Shown here piece by piece: positions 13,148-19,418 of a stretch of DNA of 19,418 nt. Under the pieces are notes generated by a model. It had not been told where the DNA came from. It ran no database searches and was given only the letters and a program-made list of their open reading frames with translations. The translations under genes and the position numbers were made by a program. How positions within the stretch are numbered: the stretch's first letter is position 1; every line of letters starts with the position of its first letter. Origin of the DNA: an uncultured Eubacteriales bacterium (lineage in GTDB: Bacteria; Bacillota; Clostridia; Christensenellales; Aristaeellaceae); NCBI GenBank assembly GCA_900542445.1, contig UQNN01000028.1, forward strand, positions 1 through 19,418. Direction: 5' to 3'.

Positions 13148-14925
13148 TGAACAAGCAGATTCGAAGAATGATCGATGAAATTTTTGCCGATATGAAGATG
13201 ACGGCGGATAACCTTGCCCTGCGCGACGAGCTGATGGCCAACGCCCAGGCGCGGTTTGAGGATTCCGTCCGCGCGGGCAAGACGGAGGAAGAAGCTTTCG
13301 CCGAGGTGGCCGCGTCGCTGGGCGACGTGCAGAGCCTGCTGCGCGAAATGAACGCCGAAAAGCCGGAGGACAGTGCCGAAGAAACCGCCCAAACCGAGAC
13401 TCAGACGCAAAGCGACGAGCCGGCCGGGGGCGAGGAAGCCGGGGCCGACGAGCCGGATTTTGAGGTCAAGACCGAAAAGACGCCGGATATCGGCGAAGCG
13501 CTGGGCAAGGCTTTCGGCGCGCTGGGCGACGTGGGCAAGCAGATTGTGCCGCAGGCGCAGAAGCTGGTTCGGCAGGTGGACGACCTGACGGGAGGCGTGA
13601 TCGGCGGCATTGGCAAAGCGGTCGGCAAGGGCTTGAGCGACGCGCAGAAGGCGGCGGGCAAGGCCATCGACAAGCTCTCCGGCGACAAGGGCGAAATCGT
13701 CATCGACTTTGGCAAGGAAAAGCCCAAAGCTCCGGCGGCGCTGCGCGAACGCGCCAAGACCATCCGCGCCGAAGCGGAACTCAAGCAGGCGGCAGGCGAT
13801 CAGGAGGGCGCGCGGGAACTGCGCGCGAAGGCTTACGCGCTGGAAACCGAGGCCGACGACGTGGAAAAGAAGCTCGCCGAGCTGGCCGAGAAGGAAAAAG
13901 CCGCGCAGCCTGAGCAGACGGACAGCGCTTCGGACGACGAATTTGACGCGCTTCAGCACGAGATGGACGCGATGCAGGAAGCGTTGAACGCCGACGCGGC
14001 AGAGGTGGAGGCGGACGCGGGCTGTCCCAACGAGCCGATCGATCTGGACGACGTAGTGCGAGACGCGGAGAACGCGGCCAAGCAGGCTGAATCCTTCAAG
14101 GGCGCGCCGGGTGTGGTCGTCGTCAGCCGCTATCCGGCGGCGGGGCTGCGCGAGGTGAACGTGAGTCTGGATTCCGACGACATCACCGTGAAGTCTGCGG
14201 ACGGCACGGATGTGGTCATCGAGTGGGAAGCCGGGTGCGAGGGCGTGGAACAGCCGACCGTGACGCTGGAGGAGCACACGCTGAGCGTGCGCCGCGCCAA
14301 CCCGGATGTGTTTAAGACATTCTTCTCCGTCTTTCAAAAGGAGGGCGGCAAGGTGACGGTGCGCGTGCCGCGCGGCTATGCCGCCGATTACGTGCTCAGC
14401 ACGACCTCCGGCGATATCCGCCTGTATGCCATCGACGTGGATAAGGTGAAGGTCAACACGACCTCCGGCGACGTGCGCGTCGAACCGGACGCGGGCATCC
14501 GCGCCAAGGAAATCGACGTGACGACCATCTCCGGCGGCGCGACGGTCAGCGCCTGCGCGGGCGACGTGGTGGTCAGCACCGTTTCGGGCAAACAGTTCGT
14601 CTCCTGCGACGCGAACCGCGCGGATCTGAATGTTGTTTCCGGCAAGATTCACGCTGAGGGCGCGAGTGAAGAGTGGGAAATCAGCAGCGTTTCCGGCGAC
14701 GTGGAGGTGCTCTGCACCATTGCGCCGACGCGCAAGATTCAGATCAATTCCATGAGCGCCAATGTGCATGTGGCTCTGCCCGGCGATATCCGCGGGTTTG
14801 TGGCCGATATCAGCAGCATAAGCGGCAAGATTGTCAACGAGTTTGGTCCGAACCGCTACGGTACGTGCGCGCTGCCGATTCACATGGATACCATGAGCGG
14901 CAAGCTGATGCTCACCCGCCTGTAA
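13144..14925 (+). CDS. HAAS-domain / coiled-coil / DUF4097 fusion protein
   Basis: The protein is 593 aa. Residues 1-70 resemble the HAAS/DUF1700 helical domain found after PadR genes (IDEIFADM ... RAGKTEEEAFAEVAASLGDV). Next come an acidic linker (72-108), a Gly/Ala/Lys-rich amphipathic stretch (115-180) and a charged coiled coil (200-290). A C-terminal DUF4097-like beta region (about 322-593) contains nine SG-type turns: TTSGDI 420, TTSGDV 439, TISGGA 461, TVSGKQ 479, VVSGKI 498, SVSGDV 515, SMSANV 536, SISGKI 558, TMSGKL 583. No signal peptide or transmembrane helix is visible, although DUF4097 is usually found in membrane-anchored or exported proteins. It may therefore be cytoplasmic and act with the two small membrane proteins that follow. 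GGAGG at 13129-13133 serves the ATG at 13144. Confidence 0.8.
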   Translation: MMNKQIRRMIDEIFADMKMTADNLALRDELMANAQARFEDSVRAGKTEEEAFAEVAASLGDVQSLLREMNAEKPEDSAEETAQTETQTQSDEPAGGEEAGADEPDFEVKTEKTPDIGEALGKAFGALGDVGKQIVPQAQKLVRQVDDLTGGVIGGIGKAVGKGLSDAQKAAGKAIDKLSGDKGEIVIDFGKEKPKAPAALRERAKTIRAEAELKQAAGDQEGARELRAKAYALETEADDVEKKLAELAEKEKAAQPEQTDSASDDEFDALQHEMDAMQEALNADAAEVEADAGCPNEPIDLDDVVRDAENAAKQAESFKGAPGVVVVSRYPAAGLREVNVSLDSDDITVKSADGTDVVIEWEAGCEGVEQPTVTLEEHTLSVRRANPDVFKTFFSVFQKEGGKVTVRVPRGYAADYVLSTTSGDIRLYAIDVDKVKVNTTSGDVRVEPDAGIRAKEIDVTTISGGATVSACAGDVVVSTVSGKQFVSCDANRADLNVVSGKIHAEGASEEWEISSVSGDVEVLCTIAPTRKIQINSMSANVHVALPGDIRGFVADISSISGKIVNEFGPNRYGTCALPIHMDTMSGKLMLTRL

Positions 14926-14943
14926 ACATACGGAGAAAAGACG

Positions 14944-15138
14944 ATGTGGGATAAAATCAAAGAGATTCTGAGCCTGATTTTCGGCAGTCGGCTCGTCGTG
15001 GAAGGCACGGGACGCACCTTTGTCAAAGCGCCTATGTGGCTGGCCGTGCTGGCGTCCCTTGCGAGCGTCCGACTGGCGGTGCTGACCGTGCTGCTGGTTG
15101 TGCTCTTCGGCATGCGGGTTCGCGTGGCCAAGGCGTAA
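14944..15138 (+). CDS. Small DUF4342-like membrane protein
   Basis: The protein is 64 aa. An N-terminal amphipathic segment (MWDKIKEILSLIF) precedes a short stretch ending in GRTFVKAPMW. One or two hydrophobic helices follow (LAVLASLASVRLAVLTVLLVV), then a basic tail, RVRVAKA. This matches my memory of the DUF4342 layout, in which a short soluble part and an IPLxxGV-like segment lead into membrane helices. GGAG (14932-14935) lies 8 nt before the ATG, and the gene follows the DUF4097 gene by 18 nt. The protein resembles the next one, so the pair may be paralogues. The function is unknown. Confidence 0.7.
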   Translation: MWDKIKEILSLIFGSRLVVEGTGRTFVKAPMWLAVLASLASVRLAVLTVLLVVLFGMRVRVAKA

Positions 15139-15150
15139 GGAGGGATGAGC

Positions 15151-15375
15151 ATGGATTTTGAAACCATCAAAAACAACGCGATGAACGCGTTTCGCCAGCT
15201 GTCCGTGCTGCGGGTTATCGTCACATCCCCTAATGAAAAAGTGGCGGATGTGCCCGCGCTGTATGCGCTTGCCGCCGTGCTGCTTGCGCCGTGGGTCTGC
15301 GGCGCGGCGCTGATACTCGGCTTCCTGTTTCACTACGGGATTCGGTTTGAAAAAGACGCCGTGAAGATGAATTGA
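15151..15375 (+). CDS. Small DUF4342-like membrane protein, second copy
   Basis: The protein is 74 aa. A soluble N-terminus (MDFETIKNNAMNAFRQLSVL) leads to KVADVPALYALAAVLLAPWV, a long hydrophobic region and the tail HYGIRFEKDAVKMN. The order resembles the preceding 64-aa protein and DUF4342. The ATG at 15151 is preferred to the one at 15145 because GGAGG (15139-15143) is then 7 nt away, while 15145 nearly touches it. It is the last gene of the PadR operon and lies 12 nt after its neighbour. A role as membrane partner of the HAAS/DUF4097 protein is inference. Confidence 0.7.
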   Translation: MDFETIKNNAMNAFRQLSVLRVIVTSPNEKVADVPALYALAAVLLAPWVCGAALILGFLFHYGIRFEKDAVKMN

Positions 15376-15385
15376 GAAGCGAACG

Positions 15386-15437
15386 CCTTCCGTCACGCCC
15401 GCGGCGCGCCGCCGCCCTCGAAGCGGGAGGCCTTTGA
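15386..15437. repeat. GC-rich palindromic intergenic repeat of a second type
   Basis: CCTTCCGTCACG (15386-15397) is followed by the palindrome CGGCGCGCCG (15402-15411) and then an imperfect hairpin ending in GCGGGAGGCCTTTGA. The order (CCTTCCGTCACG, GC-rich hairpin, CCCTC...GGGAGG-CTTT) resembles an intergenic repeat I recall from many gut Clostridia. The ABC operon terminator at 7837 resembles its last part. It lies just after the PadR operon and has no coding potential. Confidence 0.45.
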
Positions 15438-15455
15438 ACAGGAACGCACAAACCC

Positions 15456-15496
15456 AAATAGGGACGAACCGTTAAAGGGTGCGTCCCTATTTTTTT
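15456..15496 (+). terminator. Rho-independent terminator of the PadR operon
   Basis: AAATAGGGACG (15456-15466) pairs with CGTCCCTATTT (15482-15492), with an inner ACC/GGT stem, followed by a T-run to 15496. It closes the operon 80 nt after the last stop codon. Confidence 0.85.
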
Positions 15497-15569
15497 CGTC
15501 AAATTGGAATTTTCTGAAATTTTTGCCTGTTTGTTTCGTCTATATCAGTAGAAGGGAGGAATGCTTACC

Positions 15570-17168
15570 ATGAAAAAAATACTGGGTTTGCTGGTGACGG
15601 CGTTCATGCTGACGGCCTCGGCGCTGGCCGCCGACCTCGATACGCCGCAAATCGGCGCGGCGGTCTGCGCGCCGGAGGAAGCGGACGGCTCGGTCGTGCT
15701 GCATGAAGCGCCCGACGGGCGGAGCGAAACGCTGATGCGCTATTTTCAGGGCGCGCCGCTGCACGTGCTCGACCTTGCGGACGGCTGGGCGCACGTGCGC
15801 ATGGGCATGGAGGGCGACTCGCTGGAGGGCTATATCCGGCAGGAACGGCTGAAATACGGCGCGGAAGCGATGCGGGAGATTACGCAATACGCTTCAATGC
15901 CGGGCTTTGAAAGCGACGTCATCATTTATCAGGCATGCGACGAACAGTCGGACATTGTGGAGGCAGTGCAAGGGCCGTGCGGAATCAAAATCATGGGCTA
16001 TAACGGCCAATGGGCCGCCATTTGGGGCAGAAACGGCTTTATTCCCTATGACGTTGTCAACGACAGGCCGGACAAGTGGGATTCGGTTTCATATCCGGTT
16101 TTGCCGCTGGACGGCGAAATCACCGTGGAAGAAGCCAAGCGCATCTTTCGCGAAGAGGTGCGCCAAAAGCGGGCAGAATGGGGCCTCTGCGCGGAATATG
16201 ACGACGAAAAGCTGCTGAATGAGGAAATTCAATGGGATTGCAGCGGCGTATCCTATGAACCGTGGCGGGGCGAAGCGTCGTATCGCGTGTTCATGATGGA
16301 CCCGATGCTTTTCAACGAACGGACATCGACCTTTTCCGCGCTCTTTGCGGAAATCTCCACGACGGGCGAAATTCAAAAAGTGTATAATTGGATGCCGCAA
16401 AGCGGAACAGCGGTCTGCGCGCCGGAAGAAGAGAGTGACACGGTGACGCTCTATGCCGAGCCGAACGAGGACAGCGACATGCTGTTTGGCTATTACAGCG
16501 GTGCGATTGTGGAAGTGACGGAAGTCACGCGGACATGGGCGCATGTGCGCGTGGGCAGCGAGGAAGCGGCGCTGGAAGGGTGGATGCACACCTGGGATTT
16601 GGCTTATACCGCGTTAAAGGAGCGCGATGTGCCGCACATGGTGCGATACGCGAATGCGGGCGAACTGACAGTTTATGCCGCGCCAGACGAAAACGCGGAG
16701 GTTTTGCGCAAGACGAACCAAAGCGCCGACATCATCGGCATCGGCTCGGACGGTTGGGCACAGTTGAATTGGAACGTAGCCAAGGGCGAGACAGAGGACA
16801 ACCGATCGGGTTTTGTGCGCCTTGGGGACGATGCGGAACTGGGAAAGCCGAGCAGAATGGAGCATTATTTCGTGCATCCGGTAGAAGGCGAACTGAGTTT
16901 TGACGAAGCCGAGGCAAAAGCGAGGGACTATGTGCTGCATCACGAGCCGACGAAGGACGCAAAAACGTGGTCGAAGGCGTGGATGCGATCCAGAAAGGGC
17001 ATTTTGGGCGCGGCGTGCACGGTCGCACTGCGATATAATTCGGAGACGCGCGAAGCGGGCTTTGAGATTTGGCTGTATCAGCCGGGCACAGAGGAGGACG
17101 AGGAAGGCATTGCCGTGGAGATGACCCCGCAGGGGGAGATTACCGACGCGGCGGAGGGATTCGGCTGA
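15570..17168 (+). CDS. Secreted protein with tandemly duplicated SH3-like modules
   Basis: The protein is 532 aa with a signal peptide (MKKILGLLVTAFMLTASALA). It consists of two homologous halves. Half 1 begins AAVCAPEEADGSVVLHEAPDG (30-50), has GWAHVRMGMEGDSLEGYI (72-89) and a second SH3-like module DVIIYQACDEQSDIVEAV (116-133), then DGEITVEEAKRIFREEV (181-197). Half 2 repeats the order with TAVCAPEEESDTVTLYAEPNE (280-300), TWAHVRVGSEEAALEGWM (322-339), ELTVYAAPDENAEVLRK (365-381) and EGELSFDEAEAKARDYVL (439-456). Bacterial SH3-like modules typically bind cell-wall material, and the helical ITVEEAK/LSFDEAEA parts look PepSY-like. No hydrolase domain is present. GGGAGG (15554-15559) lies 10 nt before the ATG at 15570; the in-frame ATG at 15561 is too close. 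It forms its own transcription unit. Confidence 0.8.
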   Translation: MKKILGLLVTAFMLTASALAADLDTPQIGAAVCAPEEADGSVVLHEAPDGRSETLMRYFQGAPLHVLDLADGWAHVRMGMEGDSLEGYIRQERLKYGAEAMREITQYASMPGFESDVIIYQACDEQSDIVEAVQGPCGIKIMGYNGQWAAIWGRNGFIPYDVVNDRPDKWDSVSYPVLPLDGEITVEEAKRIFREEVRQKRAEWGLCAEYDDEKLLNEEIQWDCSGVSYEPWRGEASYRVFMMDPMLFNERTSTFSALFAEISTTGEIQKVYNWMPQSGTAVCAPEEESDTVTLYAEPNEDSDMLFGYYSGAIVEVTEVTRTWAHVRVGSEEAALEGWMHTWDLAYTALKERDVPHMVRYANAGELTVYAAPDENAEVLRKTNQSADIIGIGSDGWAQLNWNVAKGETEDNRSGFVRLGDDAELGKPSRMEHYFVHPVEGELSFDEAEAKARDYVLHHEPTKDAKTWSKAWMRSRKGILGAACTVALRYNSETREAGFEIWLYQPGTEEDEEGIAVEMTPQGEITDAAEGFG

Positions 17169-17169
17169 C

Positions 17170-17199
17170 TTGCGTGGCGAGGGAGAGTTATGGTAAAAT
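17170..17199 (+). promoter_or_regulatory. Promoter of the NUDIX gene
   Basis: TTGCGT (17170-17175), 18 nt, TAAAAT (17194-17199). It starts directly after the stop of the SH3 gene, and the transcript would carry the degenerate repeat at 17203-17250 in its leader. Confidence 0.55.
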
Positions 17200-17202
17200 A
17201 GA

Positions 17203-17250
17203 AGAGACGATGGGACTTTGCTCCATACGCTGCCAGAAACCTGAGGTTTT
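17203..17250 (-). repeat. Degenerate palindromic intergenic repeat, copy 4
   Basis: Read on the minus strand this segment gives AACCTCAGGTTTCTGGCAGCG, then GGAGC-AAAG-TCCC and CGTCTC. The order (AACCTCAGGTT, CTG, GGxGC...CCC, CGTCTC) matches the copies near 3685, 4966-5000 and 8985-9034, with more changes. It lies in the NUDIX leader. Confidence 0.4.
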
Positions 17251-17304
17251 TGAATTTTCCGTTTCGCTTCGCGGCGGTTTGACGAAAGGCATGTGAGAAT
17301 CGGT

Positions 17305-17892
17305 ATGCTGATGCAAAACCCGAACATTCCGGAGGACTGGAAGCAGACAATCCGAGACTATATCCCGAAGGACGAACGCGAGGCGGCAGAGAAGGCGGAG
17401 ATATTGACCCTGATTGACCGCGAAGGAGAGCGGCTTTTGCTGCGGGACTGCGCCTATGCGCACATGACGGCATCCTCGATCATTGTGAACGGCGCGCGCA
17501 CGAAAACGCTGATGGCGTTTCACAAAATCTATCAGAGCTGGGCCTGGACGGGCGGCCATGCGGACGGCGAAACCGATTTGCTGCATGTGGCGATGCGCGA
17601 AGCCAAAGAAGAAACGGGCATCGAGCATCTCAGGCTGATAGGCGGCGGCGTGGCCTCGCTGGAAATCCTGCCGGTTTGGGCGCACGTGAAGCGCGGCAGA
17701 GCGGTCGGGAGCCATCTGCATTTGAACGTATCCTATCTGTTCGAGGCGGACGACACGCTGCCCCTGCGCGTCGCGGAGGACGAAAACAGCGCGGTCGGCT
17801 GGATTGGTATTGACCGCCTGGACGAGTATGTGAGCGAGCGCGACATGCTGCCGACGTACAGAAAGATTCTGAACAGGACGAACGTTTGTTAA
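17305..17892 (+). CDS. NUDIX hydrolase
   Basis: The protein is 195 aa when started at the ATG at 17305. The Nudix box lies at about residues 84-106, GHADGETDLLHVAMREAKEETGI. The metal-binding core REAKEETGI is intact, while the first glutamate is one place early in the G-H-A-D-G-E-T form seen in a GGHADG subfamily. The protein should hydrolyse a nucleoside diphosphate linked to another group, in the cytoplasm; the substrate cannot be read. The start is uncertain: AAAGG at 17285-17289 is 3 nt from a GTG at 17293 and 15 nt from the ATG at 17305, and neither spacing is ideal. The gene stands alone, with hpf starting from its own promoter downstream. Confidence 0.88.
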   Translation: MLMQNPNIPEDWKQTIRDYIPKDEREAAEKAEILTLIDREGERLLLRDCAYAHMTASSIIVNGARTKTLMAFHKIYQSWAWTGGHADGETDLLHVAMREAKEETGIEHLRLIGGGVASLEILPVWAHVKRGRAVGSHLHLNVSYLFEADDTLPLRVAEDENSAVGWIGIDRLDEYVSERDMLPTYRKILNRTNVC

Positions 17893-17919
17893 TTCCTTAC
17901 AAACAATATGCGATTTGAC

Positions 17920-17948
17920 TTGAAGAAAGATGACAAATTTCGTATACT
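17920..17948 (+). promoter_or_regulatory. Promoter of hpf
   Basis: TTGAAG (17920-17925), 17 nt, TATACT (17943-17948). It lies about 80 nt upstream of the hpf start codon. Confidence 0.6.
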
Positions 17949-18028
17949 GGAATCGAAGAAAGGAGAAAGAGCCGAAAAGGCCAAACAAACACAAAAAAGG
18001 CAATCCCAAGGCAAAGGAGGCCGATTTC

Positions 18029-18574
18029 ATGATTACACGTTTTGTGCTTAAAGACGCGCATGTTCCCGCCGAAGTCGTTGAAACGATGGAGCGCCGGATT
18101 CATCAGCGCATGGATGCTTATTTCAAGGATGAGGCCGAGGGCGATACGGTGATCGGCGTTCGCATTACCGAACAGAAGAACACCTACAAGGTCGAAATGA
18201 CCATGCCCTACATGGGCCACACGCTTCGCACGGAAAACCAGGAGCGGGAGATTTCCCTCCCTGCGCTGGATAAAGGTATAGATGTTCTGGAGCGGCAGAT
18301 GAAGAAGCTCAGAACGCGTCTGGGACGCGATTTGAGAAAGAAGCCGACAGCGGTTGACGCCGCTCCCGAAGCAGGAGAGGACGAAGAGGAGACGGCGGTT
18401 GTCCGCGTGAAGCGCTACGCGGCCAAGCCGATGAGCGTGGAAGACGCCATTTTGGAGATGGACATGCTCGGCCATTCCTTCTACATGTTCAACAACATTG
18501 AAACGGGCATGGCAGCGACGGTATACCGCCGCAAAGACGGCGGCTGCGGCCTGATCGAACTGGAAAATCTGTAA
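18029..18574 (+). CDS. hpf: Long-form ribosome hibernation promoting factor
   Basis: The protein is 181 aa and has both parts of long HPF. Residues 1-105 are the ribosome-binding domain (MERRIHQRMDAYF ... YKVEMTMPYMGHTLRTEN ... LDKGIDVLERQMKKLRTRL). An acidic linker (107-122) follows, then the C-terminal dimerisation domain (123-178: VRVKRYAAKPMSVEDAILEMDMLGHSFYMF ... VYRRKDGGCGLIE). It dimerises 70S ribosomes into inactive 100S particles when growth slows and protects them. The start at 18029 is set by AAAGGAGG (18013-18020), 8 nt upstream; the frame stays open to 17930 but no ribosome binding site supports that extension. Confidence 0.95.
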   Translation: MITRFVLKDAHVPAEVVETMERRIHQRMDAYFKDEAEGDTVIGVRITEQKNTYKVEMTMPYMGHTLRTENQEREISLPALDKGIDVLERQMKKLRTRLGRDLRKKPTAVDAAPEAGEDEEETAVVRVKRYAAKPMSVEDAILEMDMLGHSFYMFNNIETGMAATVYRRKDGGCGLIELENL

Positions 18575-18643
18575 ACGAAAAAGCTGAACGAATAAGCAAA
18601 GCCGTTGGTCCCATGGAAAACGGTATGAGAAAGGGTGAGTCCG

Positions 18644-18985
18644 ATGCAGCCGAAGATGAAAATCGTGGTCGCCGTGCTGGTGGTCGCGCTGATTGCTGTA
18701 ATCGGTTTGATTGTTGTGACCAATCGCAGCGGCGCGGGAGAGCCTGTCCCGGCAGCGACCGCGATCCCGGAAGAGACTGCGGTTCCCGAAGAGACCGCAG
18801 AGCCGGAGAAAGAACCCGAAGCCACCGCCGAACCGGCGCAGAGCGGAGATGCCGCCGCGCAAGATACGATGTATGAGGGCGCGCTGGCCGGGCTGAGCGA
18901 GGAGGAAATCGCCAAATTGGCGCTCGCGGAAGAGGAATCCGGCGAAAGACAGAGTGATATCGGCGCGGAGGATTCCGTTGACTGA
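18644..18985 (+). CDS. Small membrane-anchored protein with an acidic repetitive tail
   Basis: The protein is 113 aa and no family is recognised. After a short cytoplasmic start (MQPKMK) it has one transmembrane helix (IVVAVLVVALIAVIGLIVV). A low-complexity region rich in A, P, E and T follows, with repeats such as AIPEETAVPEETAEPEKEPEA. The end is a helical acidic segment (LSEEEIAKLALAEEESGE). The ATG at 18644 follows AAGGGTGAG (18631-18639) by 4 nt. It lies 69 nt downstream of hpf in the same direction without a clear terminator between, so cotranscription is possible. Confidence 0.75.
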   Translation: MQPKMKIVVAVLVVALIAVIGLIVVTNRSGAGEPVPAATAIPEETAVPEETAEPEKEPEATAEPAQSGDAAAQDTMYEGALAGLSEEEIAKLALAEEESGERQSDIGAEDSVD

Positions 18986-19062
18986 CGGACAGGCTTCATC
19001 CCCCGCATAGAAGCCTTCATTCGGACGTGCGCGGGTGCGCGCGTGGAGCCAAATGCAATTTG

Positions 19063-19106
19063 CGGCCGGGAAACGCCGAAAAGGCGGCGCAGTCCCGGCC
19101 GTTTTT
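19063..19106 (+). terminator. Rho-independent terminator after the small membrane protein gene
   Basis: CGGCCGGGA (19063-19071) pairs perfectly with TCCCGGCCG (19093-19101), with an inner CGCC/GGCG stem, followed by five T. A weaker hairpin (AGGCTTC at 18991, GAAGCCT at 19010) lies before it. The 375 bases from 18986 to 19360 hold these hairpins, the repeat at 19146 and the tRNA promoter, and I see no gene there. Confidence 0.8.
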
Positions 19107-19145
19107 GTGTTAAGCAGCGAATAACTGCCGCGAAACGAAGAAGGG

Positions 19146-19168
19146 GTTTGGGGGATTATTCCCCAAAC
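19146..19168. repeat. Palindromic hairpin of the GGGGATnATTCCCC type
   Basis: GTTTGGGGGA (19146-19155) pairs with TTCCCCAAAC (19159-19168) over 10 bp with one wobble and a 3-nt loop. It resembles the GCAGGGGAAT/ATTCCCCTGC hairpin at 8917-8937. No T-run follows, so it is not a standard terminator. Confidence 0.5.
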
Positions 19169-19281
19169 GGGTCCGGACGGTAGCCCGATATAGCCCCCAA
19201 AAAAGAAGAAACGCCAACCCCGCTGTCCATCACGTCCTCCGCATATCTTCAAATTCATTCGGAAGAATTTTCAAAAAACGG

Positions 19282-19310
19282 TTGACAAAAACCGTATGAT
19301 CGTGTATTAT
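19282..19310 (+). promoter_or_regulatory. Strong promoter of the tRNA gene
   Basis: TTGACA (19282-19287) and TATTAT (19305-19310) are exactly 17 nt apart, with AT-rich sequence just upstream that could act as an UP element. The predicted start near 19317 leaves about 44 nt of 5' leader to be removed from the tRNA precursor. Confidence 0.8.
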
Positions 19311-19360
19311 ATATTTCGTCGCCGCGCTCGACACAATCAAGCGATGCGGCGGGCCAGCTT

Positions 19361-19418
19361 GGGAGCATAGCTCAGCTGGGAGAGCATCTGCCTTACAAGC
19401 AGAGGGTCACAGGTTCGA
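19361..19418 (+). tRNA. tRNA-Val(UAC), partial at the window end
   Basis: The first 58 nt follow the tRNA pattern. The acceptor arm is GGGAGCA, then TA, the D-arm GCTCAGCTGGGAGAGC, and the anticodon stem TCTGC/GCAGA around the loop CTTACAA, which places anticodon TAC (UAC, valine) at the expected position. The T-arm begins with the conserved GGTTCGA, where the window stops. The acceptor 3' half lies outside, so more tRNA genes may follow. Confidence 0.95.

Noticed and set aside
13036..15396. A 786-codon open frame on the minus strand opposite the PadR operon
   Set aside because: It is a mirror of the GC-rich plus-strand genes. Its translation is rich in His, Arg, Ala and Val with no domain, and it spans four genes that have their own ribosome binding sites.
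17884..17904. GTTTGT/ACAAAC hairpin after the NUDIX gene as a terminator
   Set aside because: The 6-bp stem is AT-rich and no T-run follows. It could be an operator near the hpf promoter, but support is weak.
17930..18028. An N-terminal extension of the hpf product
   Set aside because: The frame is open, but it runs through the -10 region of the hpf promoter and lacks a ribosome binding site. The start at 18029 has a strong one and matches the family N-terminus.

Overview
The window looks like a chromosomal segment of a GC-rich member of the Clostridia (Firmicutes). Supporting signs are near-consensus AGGAGG ribosome binding sites, sigma-A type TTGACA/TATAAT promoters with 17-nt spacers, a long-form ribosome hibernation factor, a PadR-HAAS-DUF4097 cluster, and GC-rich palindromic intergenic repeats of a style common in gut Clostridia. 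A Christensenellales or Oscillospirales-like relative is plausible, but this is inference. Five genes encode proteins with cleavable signal peptides ending in A-x-A, and none has a lipobox or LPxTG motif.

Layout. 1-400: the tail of an unidentified gene, its terminator, and a decayed aldo/keto reductase fragment. 400-2830: a SAM-dependent methyltransferase (-) divergent from a secreted beta-helix protein (+). 2850-3650: a hemolysin III/TrhA-type membrane protein with its own promoter and an operator-like palindrome. 3780-7860: a complete ABC importer of the Fe(III)/2-aminoethylphosphonate/polyamine type (binding protein, ATPase, fused double permease). A terminator and a palindromic repeat separate the binding-protein gene from the other two. 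7910-10186: a LysR regulator (-) divergent from a split chromate-transporter (CHR) pair. A LysR-type box is centred near -65 of the predicted CHR start, and the CHR leader is made almost wholly of hairpins. 10280-10800: an Lrp/AsnC regulator. 10803-12529: a large orphan secreted protein (-).

12755-15375: an operon of a PadR repressor, a HAAS/coiled-coil/DUF4097 protein and two very small DUF4342-like membrane proteins, probably an envelope-stress or surface-sensing module. It starts from a strong promoter whose -10 carries a palindrome suited to PadR autoregulation. 15456-17168: a terminator, then a secreted SH3-like protein built as an internal tandem duplication. 17170-17892: a NUDIX hydrolase. 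17920-18985: hpf followed by a small membrane-anchored protein with an acidic repetitive tail. 19063-19418: terminator, repeat hairpin, strong promoter and the first 58 nt of tRNA-Val(UAC), cut by the window edge.

The most interesting structures are (i) the PadR/HAAS-DUF4097/DUF4342 operon, (ii) related palindromic intergenic elements near 3677, 4938, 8885 and 17203, one of which forms the CHR leader, and (iii) the SH3 protein duplication. Domain names were assigned by reading the proteins, without any database search.
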